64,000 bases of DNA, taken from positions 1 to 64,000 of the forward strand of contig RKRR01000131.1 in assembly GCA_007571305.1 (NCBI GenBank), given 5' to 3'. This stretch comes from Candidatus Poribacteria bacterium (GTDB lineage: Bacteria > Poribacteria > WGA-4E > WGA-3G). The translations under genes were made by a program, and so were the position numbers. Each line of letters starts with the position of its first letter. Position 1 is the stretch's first letter. Below, piece by piece: positions 28,752 to 38,293 of the stretch. Below the pieces are notes generated by a model that did no database searches, had not been told where the DNA came from, and was given only the letters and a program-made list of their open reading frames with translations.

Positions 28752-29423
28752 TTAAAACTTAACAAATTTTTCAACGATAATTACATCTTCTACCCCAAGG
28801 CGCGCGATTTCTGGATAACCTCGGGGTTTTTGGTTAATGGCTCGTCGATTTATGAAGTTACCGATTTGGAGTTGTACAGGCACTAAATCCATAGCGATGA
28901 TCACAGCGGAAAGCCTACCATTGAGGCCGGCGTGTGCGTTCCCGCGTAATGCACCAAGGACAACAATATCTCCACCGGCTCGGACTTCCGCACCCGAATT
29001 GACATCGCCATAGATAATGAGACTTCCTTGGGGGAACCCTTCTGCCTGTCCCGAGCGGATTGTATAGGGTATAATTCTTGAAGGTTCACTATCACGACCG
29101 TTCTGCGTGTTTGCTGTTTGCGCAATCTCGTGCGTCGTTGGTGCGGCAGCAATAGGTGAAGGTGCCTGTTCATCAAAGGTTTCAATACTACGAACTGTCA
29201 GATTGTAAGTCTCCTGAAGTTTGGACTTTAAATACGTCATTTCCTCCTCCTCCAAGAGTGGACACTTCAGATCAATCTGCACAGATGCCCCAACTAAGGT
29301 TTGATTCATCCTGGACATTTCCTGTTGAATCGCTTCTTCAACTTCCGCTATGGAAAGATGGGGCCTGATAATCAGGTGCAAACCATCTCTATATGCTCTG
29401 AGAGCCACAATAGAATTCGCCAT
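28752..29423 (-). CDS. minC: Septum site-determining protein MinC
   Basis: A 223-residue MinC, the inhibitor of FtsZ polymerisation. The N-terminal domain (about residues 1-85) matches MinC_N. A variable Ala/Pro-rich linker follows, then a C-terminal right-handed beta-helix (about 118-205) with the diagnostic GSLIIYGDVNSGAEVRAGGDIVVLG-type repeats, which binds MinD. First gene of the minus-strand minCDE operon. Confidence 0.93.
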   Translation of the reverse strand: MANSIVALRAYRDGLHLIIRPHLSIAEVEEAIQQEMSRMNQTLVGASVQIDLKCPLLEEEEMTYLKSKLQETYNLTVRSIETFDEQAPSPIAAAPTTHEIAQTANTQNGRDSEPSRIIPYTIRSGQAEGFPQGSLIIYGDVNSGAEVRAGGDIVVLGALRGNAHAGLNGRLSAVIIAMDLVPVQLQIGNFINRRAINQKPRGYPEIARLGVEDVIIVEKFVKF

Positions 29424-29472
29424 TTTTCTACTTTCGTCCCAGTTTGACCTTATTGAGGGTGTTATCGGTAGG

Positions 29473-30750
29473 CTAAATCTCTTCCAACTGCGCTAAAACA
29501 TAAGGTCCCTCGGGAATCACTGCAATTTGAGCATCTGTCCCGTATCGGGTTAAAATTTCTTCAATACCTTCCTGTGCCTTTTTCAAAGGATGCACGAACA
29601 ACTTTACACGTTGATGATAGGGGATTCCGTCGGTGTAGAAATAGATATCTGCCTTTCTCGCAACCTTTGCTAACTCTTCTAATTGCCACTGATCGATGAC
29701 AAAATTTGCTGGGTTGTAAAGCCCTTGCACAAAGGCGGTTAAATCATCGGTTTTGAAAATCAGGTCTGTAAATGGCTTGCTCCCAATACCTTCGCTGCAT
29801 GCGGCAACGAGCAAGATGCTGCCCCCCTGCTTCACAACTTCAACGGCGGTCAACAAGCCTTTGATTGCTTGGTAGAACGTTGCGTCTAAAGGGTAACCCG
29901 CACTGGAAACAATGACAGCATCTGCCGCAGCAGGTAATGTAACCTTGGCGTGTTTTTCGACAAATGCTGCTCCGAGACGGTGCGATTCAACCATGTCGCC
30001 TGCGAAGACACCTGTGATTTGGCGGTGTTTGTCGATAGCAACGTTCAGATTAAAGTCAACACCAGCCGTCAGTGCAATTTCTGTGGCTTCTAAGTGAAAT
30101 GGGTTTCCTTCCAAGATACCCACGGCAGATTTTGGGTGTTCCATCAGTTCGGGACCGTGCATTACCTTCATTGTCTCAATTGAGGCGATTCCTGGGCAGA
30201 TAGCCTTCCTACCGCCAGAGTAACCCGCCATCAGGTGTGGTTCAATCAGTCCTGTGGTAATTTTCAAATCCGCTTCAAGATAGGTTTTATCGATGTAAAT
30301 AGGGGTACCGTTCTGTGTTGTGCCTAAATATGTGTGGGTCTCTGGTTGCTGCGAAAAATGGCTGACAATTCGATACTTCTCCATCAGATCGCGTCCAACC
30401 ATTATTTCGAGTTCTTCCGCGTTATTTGGGCGGTGGATACCAGTCGCAATGAGGATCGTAATTTTCTCGCGTGGGATGCCTGCTTGTTCGAGTGTTTCCA
30501 GTATTGGAGGGAGAATCACTTTATTAGGCACCGGGCGAGTTATGTCAGAGATGACAATACATGCCGACTCACGTCCTTCTACCAACTCATCCAAGGGCGG
30601 CGAGGCGATAGGCTGAGCGAGTGCCTCTTGTACGGCTTTATCTCCATCTGACAGCGGAACGCTTTCCGCGATTTCAAGAACCCCGGCTACATTTTTGTCG
30701 GGAATCTCAATCGGTAGTGTCCCGGTCCCATATCTCATTTCGACTTGCAT
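29473..30750 (-). CDS. larA: Nickel-dependent lactate racemase family protein (LarA)
   Basis: A 425-residue LarA-type protein (DUF2088). The residues that hold the nickel-pincer cofactor and act in catalysis can be placed: H106 (GIHRPN), H172 (EPHLMAGYSGGRK), K182 (GGRK) and H198 (MHGPE). These fit LarA H108, H174, K184 and H200. The family racemises lactate or related 2-hydroxy acids; many homologs act on other hydroxy acids. No larB, larC or larE cofactor genes are nearby. A strong minus-strand promoter lies upstream. Confidence 0.9.
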   Translation of the reverse strand: MQVEMRYGTGTLPIEIPDKNVAGVLEIAESVPLSDGDKAVQEALAQPIASPPLDELVEGRESACIVISDITRPVPNKVILPPILETLEQAGIPREKITILIATGIHRPNNAEELEIMVGRDLMEKYRIVSHFSQQPETHTYLGTTQNGTPIYIDKTYLEADLKITTGLIEPHLMAGYSGGRKAICPGIASIETMKVMHGPELMEHPKSAVGILEGNPFHLEATEIALTAGVDFNLNVAIDKHRQITGVFAGDMVESHRLGAAFVEKHAKVTLPAAADAVIVSSAGYPLDATFYQAIKGLLTAVEVVKQGGSILLVAACSEGIGSKPFTDLIFKTDDLTAFVQGLYNPANFVIDQWQLEELAKVARKADIYFYTDGIPYHQRVKLFVHPLKKAQEGIEEILTRYGTDAQIAVIPEGPYVLAQLEEI

Positions 30751-30809
30751 CTTGAAGTTTCCCTTCAGGTCGGCACATCATTATGGTGAAAAAACTAACC
30801 CATGTATGT

Positions 30810-30838
30810 ATCATAACCTTTTTTCGTAAAAAATGCAA
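30810..30838 (-). promoter_or_regulatory. Sigma70-type promoter for larA
   Basis: Read on the minus strand, the -35 is TTGCAT (30838-30833) and the -10 is TATGAT (30815-30810), with a 17-base spacer. It lies 60 bases ahead of the larA start. Confidence 0.6.
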
Positions 30839-30883
30839 TTTTTTTCTGGTTGTTATAATTTGCCTATGATTGCTATAAGGCAT

Positions 30884-30912
30884 TTGACTTTTTTCAAGCG
30901 ATATGTTAAAAT
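30884..30912 (+). promoter_or_regulatory. Sigma70-type promoter for the 126-residue orphan gene
   Basis: The -35 is TTGACT at 30884-30889 and the -10 is TAAAAT at 30907-30912, with a 17-base spacer. It lies about 85 bases upstream of the gene at 30998 and diverges from the larA promoter. Confidence 0.6.
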
Positions 30913-30997
30913 CTATAGATAAGCCTTGTAGTTAACCGGTGGAGTACTCCAATCGGATTGCGGGCAAAATCTACAAATAGAACGGAGTGAGACTGAC

Positions 30998-31378
30998 ATG
31001 CATCGCATCGAAGTTACCACCAAACCCAACGGCGCAGGACGTAATTGGCTGGAAGTTGGACATTTTGAAACAGATGCGCTGGGTCGCAAACAGTGGATGA
31101 AAAAGAACGTGCCGCATCAGGAATCAAAGTTGACCGTTGATAGGCAATACTCCGCCCGCGGTGAAACGATTGATTGGATAGTCATTATTCCTGATAACTA
31201 TCCGTTCGCGCTTGTCAAAGTCAATTATGATCGGCTCAACCCCAAGGAGTTTGAAGTGCTCTGGGATCCGGATGGAATACCACAATCCGATACTGCCCGT
31301 GAAGAGAAAATTAAGCGCATCTACGAACTCGCTGCTGGCAATGATGAACTCACCGAGTTGCTACGAGAAATTCTCTAA
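30998..31378 (+). CDS. Hypothetical protein, 126 residues
   Basis: I do not recognise this small soluble protein. It is highly charged, with aromatic-rich strands (WLEVGHFETD, IDWIVIIPDNYPFALV) in the first 85 residues and a short helical C-terminus (EEKIKRIYELAAGNDELTELLREIL). An alpha/beta single-domain fold is likely. The ATG is preceded by a GGAG-type RBS and a strong promoter. It is divergent from larA and convergent with the nucleotidyltransferase gene, so it is probably its own transcript. Confidence 0.7.
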   Translation: MHRIEVTTKPNGAGRNWLEVGHFETDALGRKQWMKKNVPHQESKLTVDRQYSARGETIDWIVIIPDNYPFALVKVNYDRLNPKEFEVLWDPDGIPQSDTAREEKIKRIYELAAGNDELTELLREIL

Positions 31379-31431
31379 TCCTCTCTCCTTCCTAAGTTTA
31401 GCGAGCAGCGAAAAAAAATGGTTTCTGGCAG

Positions 31432-32832
31432 TTACCATCCATATCGCTCCGGTCCCCAAGGTTTCGATACTAATTCCTGTTTTGCCATTAGCATCGTTTT
31501 GCTCGGTACATCGTCGTAGAGGATAACGCCCGGGCCTACCACACTGTAAGATCCGATGCGTCTCCCTGGCATGATAATCGCATTGACACCGGTACGACAG
31601 TAGTCGCCCATATATGTTGCGTTTGCTCCGTAAGGCGGTACTTCGTAACGTCCTTCCACCCGTATCGGCGTATCACCGTCGTCAAAACGGAGGGTTCCGC
31701 ACACCGTCGCGGCCCCTATATCAGTGGCACATCCAAAAACACCAGACATCTCGCAATAGTGATAGAGATAAACTTTATCGAACAGGACCCCCGCCATCTC
31801 AGCACCATGCCCGATGATACACCGATTCCCGATGGTAGTGCTACCAACATCGCAGTAATCGCTAATCCTACACTGATCTCCGACAAAGATATTCCCGTGT
31901 AGAATCGCACCGTTCGTGATGTTGTTGTTTGCTCCTGCGATGAGGGTTCCGTTGATAACGACGCGCGGTCCGATAACTGAGTTTTTCCCGAGAACGACGT
32001 GTCCGTTGATTTCAGCGGCATCTGAGATTTTGGCACCCGTCGCAATTTGGTCTTCCGTGACTTGTGTTGCGAGGTAAGCGACCAACCGGTTGTTTGCTTC
32101 CAGTACGTGCCACGGTTTATCGACATCGACGAGAAATCCCTCTGTTTGAACTGCTAACACTTCTCTACCGTCGTCCACCATGAGTTGTATGGATTGCGCA
32201 ATCTCAGATTCGGGTGGCGGCATCCCCCCAACTGGCACGCTTGTGACGATTCCGGGGTTCCTTAAAAGGTAAGGTTTCGCTGTGGGACCAAAAGCATAAG
32301 CACCACAGAGTCGATATGAACCCCCGCGTGGATGTCCCTCGATACCGGTAAGTTTTGTGACGCTATTGCCTTCTATCTCTTTTGTGTCGATACTGCCGCA
32401 AAGCCAATCGCTTGCGTCTTCGTTGCCCATCGGTTGCACCAATGCCGCTGCTTCGGCGTTGCGGAGTGAAAAATCCTCAATTACACTACGGAGATTGTCA
32501 GGAACGGTTACAATATCCCCATAAACAACAAGATAGGGTTCATCTTCGACATGTTCGAGTGCGCTCAGCAAGGCACTTGCGGTGCCGTCAATTGGGTGCT
32601 GTGTAACAAAGGTAATATTGGATATATCGGCGAGGACACCGCGTACCTGTTGCGCGTAGTGTCCCACGACAACGACGATCCGTTCGCATCCGACTTCAAT
32701 CAAATTCTCTATGACTCGTCGAACGATTGGGGTGTTGGCAACGGGGATTGTGCATTTCTGTCGAAATTCCCCATAGGGCCACACTTTTCGACCTAACCCT
32801 GCGGCGAGTACAATTGCCGTTTTTATCTCCAT
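31432..32832 (-). CDS. Bifunctional-type sugar nucleotidyltransferase with left-handed beta-helix
   Basis: A 466-residue protein with an N-terminal NDP-sugar pyrophosphorylase domain (about residues 1-235: VLAAGLGRKVWPYGEFRQK, then VYGDIV) and a C-terminal left-handed hexapeptide beta-helix (about 260-450: NGHVVLGKNSVIGPRVVINGTL, NRCIIGHGAEMAGV). This is the architecture of GlmU-like and sugar-1-phosphate transferases that make activated sugars. The exact sugar and nucleotide are not clear. Its start abuts the stop of bioD with no gap, so the pair is co-translated. Confidence 0.87.
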   Translation of the reverse strand: MEIKTAIVLAAGLGRKVWPYGEFRQKCTIPVANTPIVRRVIENLIEVGCERIVVVVGHYAQQVRGVLADISNITFVTQHPIDGTASALLSALEHVEDEPYLVVYGDIVTVPDNLRSVIEDFSLRNAEAAALVQPMGNEDASDWLCGSIDTKEIEGNSVTKLTGIEGHPRGGSYRLCGAYAFGPTAKPYLLRNPGIVTSVPVGGMPPPESEIAQSIQLMVDDGREVLAVQTEGFLVDVDKPWHVLEANNRLVAYLATQVTEDQIATGAKISDAAEINGHVVLGKNSVIGPRVVINGTLIAGANNNITNGAILHGNIFVGDQCRISDYCDVGSTTIGNRCIIGHGAEMAGVLFDKVYLYHYCEMSGVFGCATDIGAATVCGTLRFDDGDTPIRVEGRYEVPPYGANATYMGDYCRTGVNAIIMPGRRIGSYSVVGPGVILYDDVPSKTMLMAKQELVSKPWGPERYGW

Positions 32833-33698
<866 letters not shown>

Positions 33699-33799
33699 AT
33701 TGTATATCAAAATGTGTTTTTGTTCAAGAAATATCTGGATTGGTTTTAGGTGTTTATCGATGTTCGGAGTTCCCTCCTACAGAAGAATTGAATCTTATG

Positions 33800-33915
33800 G
33801 GACTTACGCTGCTGCTCTTTTGTAGCATAACCTGTTAAGTTGTGCCACAAGAACACGTGTGTTTTTAGGTTCTCCCTCTCACAAGGCATTCTATGGTCAA
33901 AATTGCGTAAGTCCT
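33800..33915 (+). repeat. Dispersed repeat, family A, copy 4
   Basis: The ends are GGACTTACGC / GCGTAAGTCC and the hairpin core is at 33825-33845. Together with family B copy 2 it fills most of the 33526-34168 gap between bioD and hsdM, at the left edge of the restriction island. Confidence 0.85.
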
Positions 33916-34168
33916 GTCTTACTCTCATGAGGATGACGCATTTTCACGGAAGTTTGGACAGACGTAGGTGTGATATGGGTTGCCAAGATGCAATATGCCA
34001 TCTCTCCGTGAAAAAACGAATGTGACAACAGAATTAACTCATGGCAAAATGACAATGGATTTGATCATCTAATTTTCTACCTGGTTTGATGTTTTGACTT
34101 GCTTTTTTAAAAAAATCTGTTATGATTTTAGCCTGTCCCTGAATGGCATGATAGAGAGAAGGAGACGT

Positions 34169-35901
34169 ATGGCGAATTATCAAGAACTGGCGAATCTGGT
34201 TTGGAATGTGGCGGATGATGTTCTCAGATGCCTGTTCAAACAGCATGAATACGGCGACATCACGCTCCCGTTTTTGGTGATGCGCCGATTGGACTGCATC
34301 TTGGACGAGAATGAACGAAAAGAGAAAGCCATCAATGCCTATAATCAGTTTAAGGACAAAGTGTCCGAAGATACCCTGCCTCCGATTATTCGCAGAGCGA
34401 TAAATACCAGTTTTTACAATACTTCACAGTACGATCTGTCGCGGCTGAAAGCCGACCCGAACAATATCCGCCTCAACTTTGAGAACTACCTCGCCGGATT
34501 CAGCAAAGATGTTCGGGACATCATCGAAAACTTCAACCTTGAGGGATTTATCGAACGGTTACACAAAAACAACCGCCTTTTCATTTTTTGTGATAAGTTC
34601 ACTGAAGTCGACCTCCACCCCAATAAAGTAGACAATCACACGATGGGGCAGATCTTTGAGGAGCTCCTGCGCCGATTCTCGGAGATGTCCAACGAAACCA
34701 GTGGTGAACACTACACGCCGCGGGATGTCGTGAGGTTGTTAGTGTCCTTGCTGTTTGCTGAGCACCGTGAAGATTTGCGCGGGCAGGGAGTTATCCGTAG
34801 TATCTTCGATCCGTGCTGTGGGACAGGTGGCATGCTGACGATTGGCAAGGAATACTTTCGTGAGCAGATTAATCCGGATGCCGATATTCGACTGTTGGGT
34901 CAGGAACTCAACGCGCAGACCTACGCGATTTGCAAGTCGGATATGCTTATCACTGGAGAGGAGCCCGACAATGTTCGGCATGGTTCCAGCCTCTCTGATG
35001 ACCAATTTCAAGGGCAACGTTTCGATTATATGATCACCAATCCCCCTTTCGGTGTCAGTTGGAAATCTGACGAAAGCGTTGTAAAAGCGGAAGCCCAAAC
35101 CGCCAATGGCAGGTTCTCAGCAGGAACGCCTCGAACTTCTGATGGATCGTTGTTATTCCTGCAACACATGCTATCTAAGATGGAGAACCGCGGCAGCCGC
35201 ATCGGAATTGTGTTTAATGGGTCGCCTCTCTTTACGGGTGATGCCGGGAGCGGTAAGAGTGAAATCCGACGCTGGATCATCGAAAAGGATTGATTGGAGT
35301 GCATTATCGCACTGCCTGAAAAGTTGTTCTTTAACACCAGTATCGCTACCTATATTTGGATATTAACCAATCGGAAATCAGAAGCACGACAAGGTAAAGT
35401 CCAATTGATCAATGCCGTTGACTTCTTTGAAAAGATGAAAAGGAATCTTGGGGACAAGAATGCTTTTATCTCCGAGAGTCATGTTCGTCAAATAATTGAA
35501 TTATATACCAACTTTGAAGAGACAGAATACGTCAGAATCTATCCAAACGATTTTTTCGGCTATACACCGTCGAGAGACCACTCATTGACGAAGAGACAGG
35601 AGATCTCGTCCGAGATACGAGAGGCAATCAGAAACCGAATACCCAGCTGCGAGATCAGGAACGGGTGCCGCTCACAGAAGATATTGATGATTACTACCAA
35701 CGCGAGGTGAAACCGCATCTGCCTGATAGTTGGATAGACAGAAAGAAGGATAAAGTGGGCTACGAAATCAACTTCAATAAGTATTTCTATCAGTATACGC
35801 CCCTGCGGTCCCTGAAGGAAATTTCGGACGAATTGTTGGCACTGGAGCGGAAAAGTAAAGGTGTGTTGAATGAGGTTTTGGCGGGTATAAGAGATTATTG
35901 A
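34169..35901 (+). pseudogene. hsdM: Type I restriction-modification methyltransferase HsdM, disrupted
   Basis: This is the N6-adenine methyltransferase subunit of a type I system, normally about 575 residues. The ATG at 34169 has a GAGAAGGAGA RBS. The N-terminal helical domain (LANLVWNVADDVLR), the SAM motif FDPCCGTGGML and the catalytic ITNPPFG (NPPF) are intact. The frame then meets TGA at 35291-35293, exactly where the family has Trp (D-W-LEC). The same frame resumes at 35294 (LECIIALPEKLFF). A second lesion near 35564 shifts the frame: about 7 bases are missing between FGY and TVERPL. The tail continues to 35901 (GYEINFNKYFYQYTPLR). Probably non-functional. Confidence 0.9.
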
Positions 35902-36046
35902 TGTGATGGTATACCATCAGGGATTCAGTTGTACAGGATTGCAGATTGAGTCTCAACTTAATTCGTATTCCAACATACTAATGTGTTAGAATTCAAGTTT
36001 AAGGGTTAACCCACCCAGCAGAGAATCTTGAATATGGAGATTGCGG

Positions 36047-36418
36047 ATGAATAACACGCCTAAACTGGCGGTAGACACATACCATACTTCAAGTGGGAAA
36101 GAGCCCTTCACGGAATGGTTGGATTCAATTAGAGATAAAACTACGCGAGGTAGAATTGAAAGGAGAATGGACCGAATAGAGAATGGGAATATAGGTGATT
36201 ATAGACGTTTGGGGACTAATATCTATAAGTTACGGCTTGATTTTGGTCCTGGTTCCCGTATCTACTTTAGCATCTATTTTGACGAATCAGATAGCATGAC
36301 CATTCTGCTTCTGTGTGCTGGTGATAAGTCATCACAAACAGGTGATATTGAACGTGCGAAAGAATATTCGTTGGATACTGAACAAAGATATAAGGGATAT
36401 AATGATGGAACGATTTAG
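36047..36418 (+). CDS. Type II toxin, RelE/HigB-like (phage Gp49-like, PF05973 type)
   Basis: A 123-residue toxin from the ATG at 36047, with GGAGA 6 bases upstream. The pattern KEPFTEWLDSIRDKTTRGRIERRMDRIENGNIGDYRRLG and IYKLRLDFGPGSRIYF...ILLLCAGDKSSQTGDIERAKEY fits the 'addiction module killer protein' branch of RelE/HigB ribosome-dependent mRNases. The last 16 bases overlap the next gene, the usual toxin-first order with a downstream antitoxin. It lies inside the hsd locus between hsdM and hsdS. Confidence 0.88.
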   Translation: MNNTPKLAVDTYHTSSGKEPFTEWLDSIRDKTTRGRIERRMDRIENGNIGDYRRLGTNIYKLRLDFGPGSRIYFSIYFDESDSMTILLLCAGDKSSQTGDIERAKEYSLDTEQRYKGYNDGTI

Positions 36419-37175
36419 AACATGGCATGAAATTTTAATGGAACGTCTTTCTGATCCAGAAGATGTTATCGGCTACCTTGAAGTTTCGCTTGAAGAATAT
36501 TTGGATGATGGCGACAAGGCATTTTTTCTTAAGGGAATAAAAAATGTAATAGAAGCACAAGGTGGGATACTTAGCGTTTCAGAACAAGTTGGCATTGATC
36601 CAAAATTTCTTTCAACCGTTGTGAACAATGAGGCCATGCCACCTTTTCACATCCTTAGTTCCATTTTTACATCTTTTGGAGCGGAGGCTTCCATTAATCT
36701 GCCACCGAAAATGGTATCTGAACACGTTATAACTGAAAGACAATTACAGAATATTAAATACTGGACAGGACTGTGTGAGCATTTAGACCGGCGAGACAGT
36801 CGGCTACAACGACCAACGGCTAATGCATCTTATTACCAAGATTTGCAGATTGGAATAAAAGGTTTTTCATTAAGAGCGAGACAGACTATTAAACATAAGG
36901 AAATCAGTGCTGCATTAGTCATGAGGGGTGCAAATGCGATAGGGCACTTTTACGCTTTAAGGGTGCAAGAAGAAGAGATTGAGGAAGACTTTGGTGACAA
37001 ATTGGAATGGTGGGCAAGGACAAAATCTGAGAAGCGCGTGGCTTTCAGGAATCAAGATGCGGATCCTACCGATGAGAACGATTGGCATAATCAACACAAA
37101 TGGTTGGTTGATATGCTTGAAAAATTCTATGCAGTATTTCATCCGCGGCTTGAGAAACTAAGTGTGGGGACTTAG
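36402..37175 (+). CDS. HigA-like antitoxin with long C-terminal extension
   Basis: A 257-residue protein that starts inside the toxin gene. Residues 1-95 match the antidote partner of HigB-type toxins: LMERLSDPEDVIGYLEVSLEEYLDDG then an XRE-like helix-turn-helix in GILSVSEQVGIDPKFLSTVVNNEAMPPFHILSSIFTSFG. Normal antitoxins stop there, at about 95-110 residues. Here about 155 more residues follow, helical and rich in Arg/Glu/Trp, with no motif I recognise. Two adjacent ATGs (36402, 36405) are possible starts. It may be a fusion to an effector or sensor domain. Confidence 0.82.
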   Translation: MMERFRTWHEILMERLSDPEDVIGYLEVSLEEYLDDGDKAFFLKGIKNVIEAQGGILSVSEQVGIDPKFLSTVVNNEAMPPFHILSSIFTSFGAEASINLPPKMVSEHVITERQLQNIKYWTGLCEHLDRRDSRLQRPTANASYYQDLQIGIKGFSLRARQTIKHKEISAALVMRGANAIGHFYALRVQEEEIEEDFGDKLEWWARTKSEKRVAFRNQDADPTDENDWHNQHKWLVDMLEKFYAVFHPRLEKLSVGT

Positions 37176-37478
37176 GTATCAGCGTTCAGCGAGCAATTGA
37201 AACGCAAATCCTGTATGTAATTTTTTTCAACAAATAGTTTCGGCTCATGTGCAGACTTTGTGCTAATGAAGATGTCAAACCCGCATGGTGACTGTCTTCA
37301 CTCGAAACAAGCGCACATACTTTTTACATGAGCGATAGTTTTATGTGGTTTATTAAACACAGGTGACCCCTTTACAGATATTAAGTATTGAAAATACTAT
37401 GAGTGGAATTATATCACAAAAAGCCCTGAAAGTCAAACAACTTTCAGGGCATAACCGTTAAATTAGAAGGAATACAAT
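37176..37478. other. AT-rich gap before hsdS
   Basis: This 303-base stretch between the antitoxin and the half-size hsdS shows no trace of the missing N-terminal half of HsdS. A weak promoter-like pair (TTGAAA near 37388 and TATATC near 37410) and a perfect hairpin at 37423-37450 are the only structures visible. Confidence 0.5.
37423..37450 (-). terminator. Rho-independent-like hairpin, minus-strand orientation
   Basis: A perfect stem of GCCCTGAAAG with CTTTCAGGGC encloses a short loop, extendable by one T-A pair. On the minus strand it is followed by TTTTTGTGATAT, the form of an intrinsic terminator. All known genes around it are on the plus strand. Confidence 0.5.
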
Positions 37479-38168
37479 ATGTCTAAAAAACTTGATAAAC
37501 TGATAAATCAAGTTGTGACTAAGGGACTTGACCCGAATGTGGAAATGAAACCCTCAGGCGTGGAATGGATTGGGGAGATACCAGCGCATTGGAAAGTGAA
37601 ACACTTGAAATATGTTGCAAACATTAATATGGGACAATCTCCACCTTCTGAAGAATACAATAGCGATCAAGTTGGAACACCCTTCCTTCAGGGAAATGCC
37701 GAGTTTGGTTCACACCATCCTACACCGAAAATCTATTGTCCAACTGCAAAAAAATACGCGGCACCCGGAGATATTTTACTATCAGTCCGCGCACCTGTAG
37801 GAGCAATCAACATTGCAAATCAAGAATACGGGATTGGTCGTGGTCTCTGTGCAATACACCCTCAAACGAATCAACTTGAACACCGCTATGCTAAGTATTT
37901 ACTTGAGGTTGTCCGTCCTGAACTATATGCTGTTGCCACCGGAAGCACCTATGATGCTGTTACAGTAAATGAGGTTTCTAACATCACTTGTGTTGTGCCT
38001 CCATTTTCTGAACAAACGCAAATCGCCGACTTCCTGGACCGCAAAACCGAACAGATCGACAAATTGATCGACGCAGAACGGCGAAAGATTGAACTTCTCA
38101 AGGAATACCGGCAATCCCTCATCTCCGAAGCAGTGACCGGCAAGGTAGATGTCCGAAATGATGTATAG
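37479..38168 (+). CDS. hsdS: Type I restriction specificity subunit HsdS, half-length
   Basis: A 229-residue protein with one target-recognition domain, about half the usual 400-450. It starts directly in the segment LINQVVTKGLDPNVEMKPSGVEWIGEIPAHW, which in full HsdS lies in the middle, as the end of conserved region 1 and the start of TRD2. It then has one TRD (about residues 45-180) and the closing coiled coil and tail IADFLDRKTEQIDKL...LISEAVTGKVDVR. The RBS AGAAGGA is good. A half-HsdS can dimerise to recognise a palindrome in some systems, but its matching HsdM here is broken. Confidence 0.88.
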   Translation: MSKKLDKLINQVVTKGLDPNVEMKPSGVEWIGEIPAHWKVKHLKYVANINMGQSPPSEEYNSDQVGTPFLQGNAEFGSHHPTPKIYCPTAKKYAAPGDILLSVRAPVGAINIANQEYGIGRGLCAIHPQTNQLEHRYAKYLLEVVRPELYAVATGSTYDAVTVNEVSNITCVVPPFSEQTQIADFLDRKTEQIDKLIDAERRKIELLKEYRQSLISEAVTGKVDVRNDV

Positions 38169-38206
38169 ACCCTATTTTTTCGATTCGGTGTACTCTACAT
38201 ATCGCG

Positions 38207-38236
38207 TTGATTTTTCGGGATTTTCTATGCTATACT
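38207..38236 (+). promoter_or_regulatory. Promoter of the AAA-PIN operon
   Basis: The -35 is TTGATT at 38207-38212 and the -10 is TATACT at 38231-38236 (18-base spacer), about 58 bases before the ATPase start. The stretch from -35 to -10 closely resembles the promoter of the Rpn-family gene at 40104-40132. Confidence 0.6.
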
Positions 38237-38293
38237 TTACAAAACGTTTTTCTTTAAAGTTAACGACACAATGACGATTGTGGAGATGGCACC

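Noticed and set aside
34094-34168. N-terminal extension of hsdM to 34094
   Set aside because: The extra 25 codons do not resemble HsdM, and a strong RBS sits directly before the ATG at 34169.
35291-35293. TGA in hsdM read as Trp (recoded genetic code)
   Set aside because: Many intact genes in the window end in TGA at the expected length (for example the HAD phosphatase and the Rpn-family gene), and hsdM also has a separate frameshift, so decay is the simpler reading.
36047-38168. The toxin-antitoxin pair as part of the restriction enzyme
   Set aside because: Neither protein has features of HsdM, HsdS or HsdR; they form a standard HigB/HigA-type order and look inserted.
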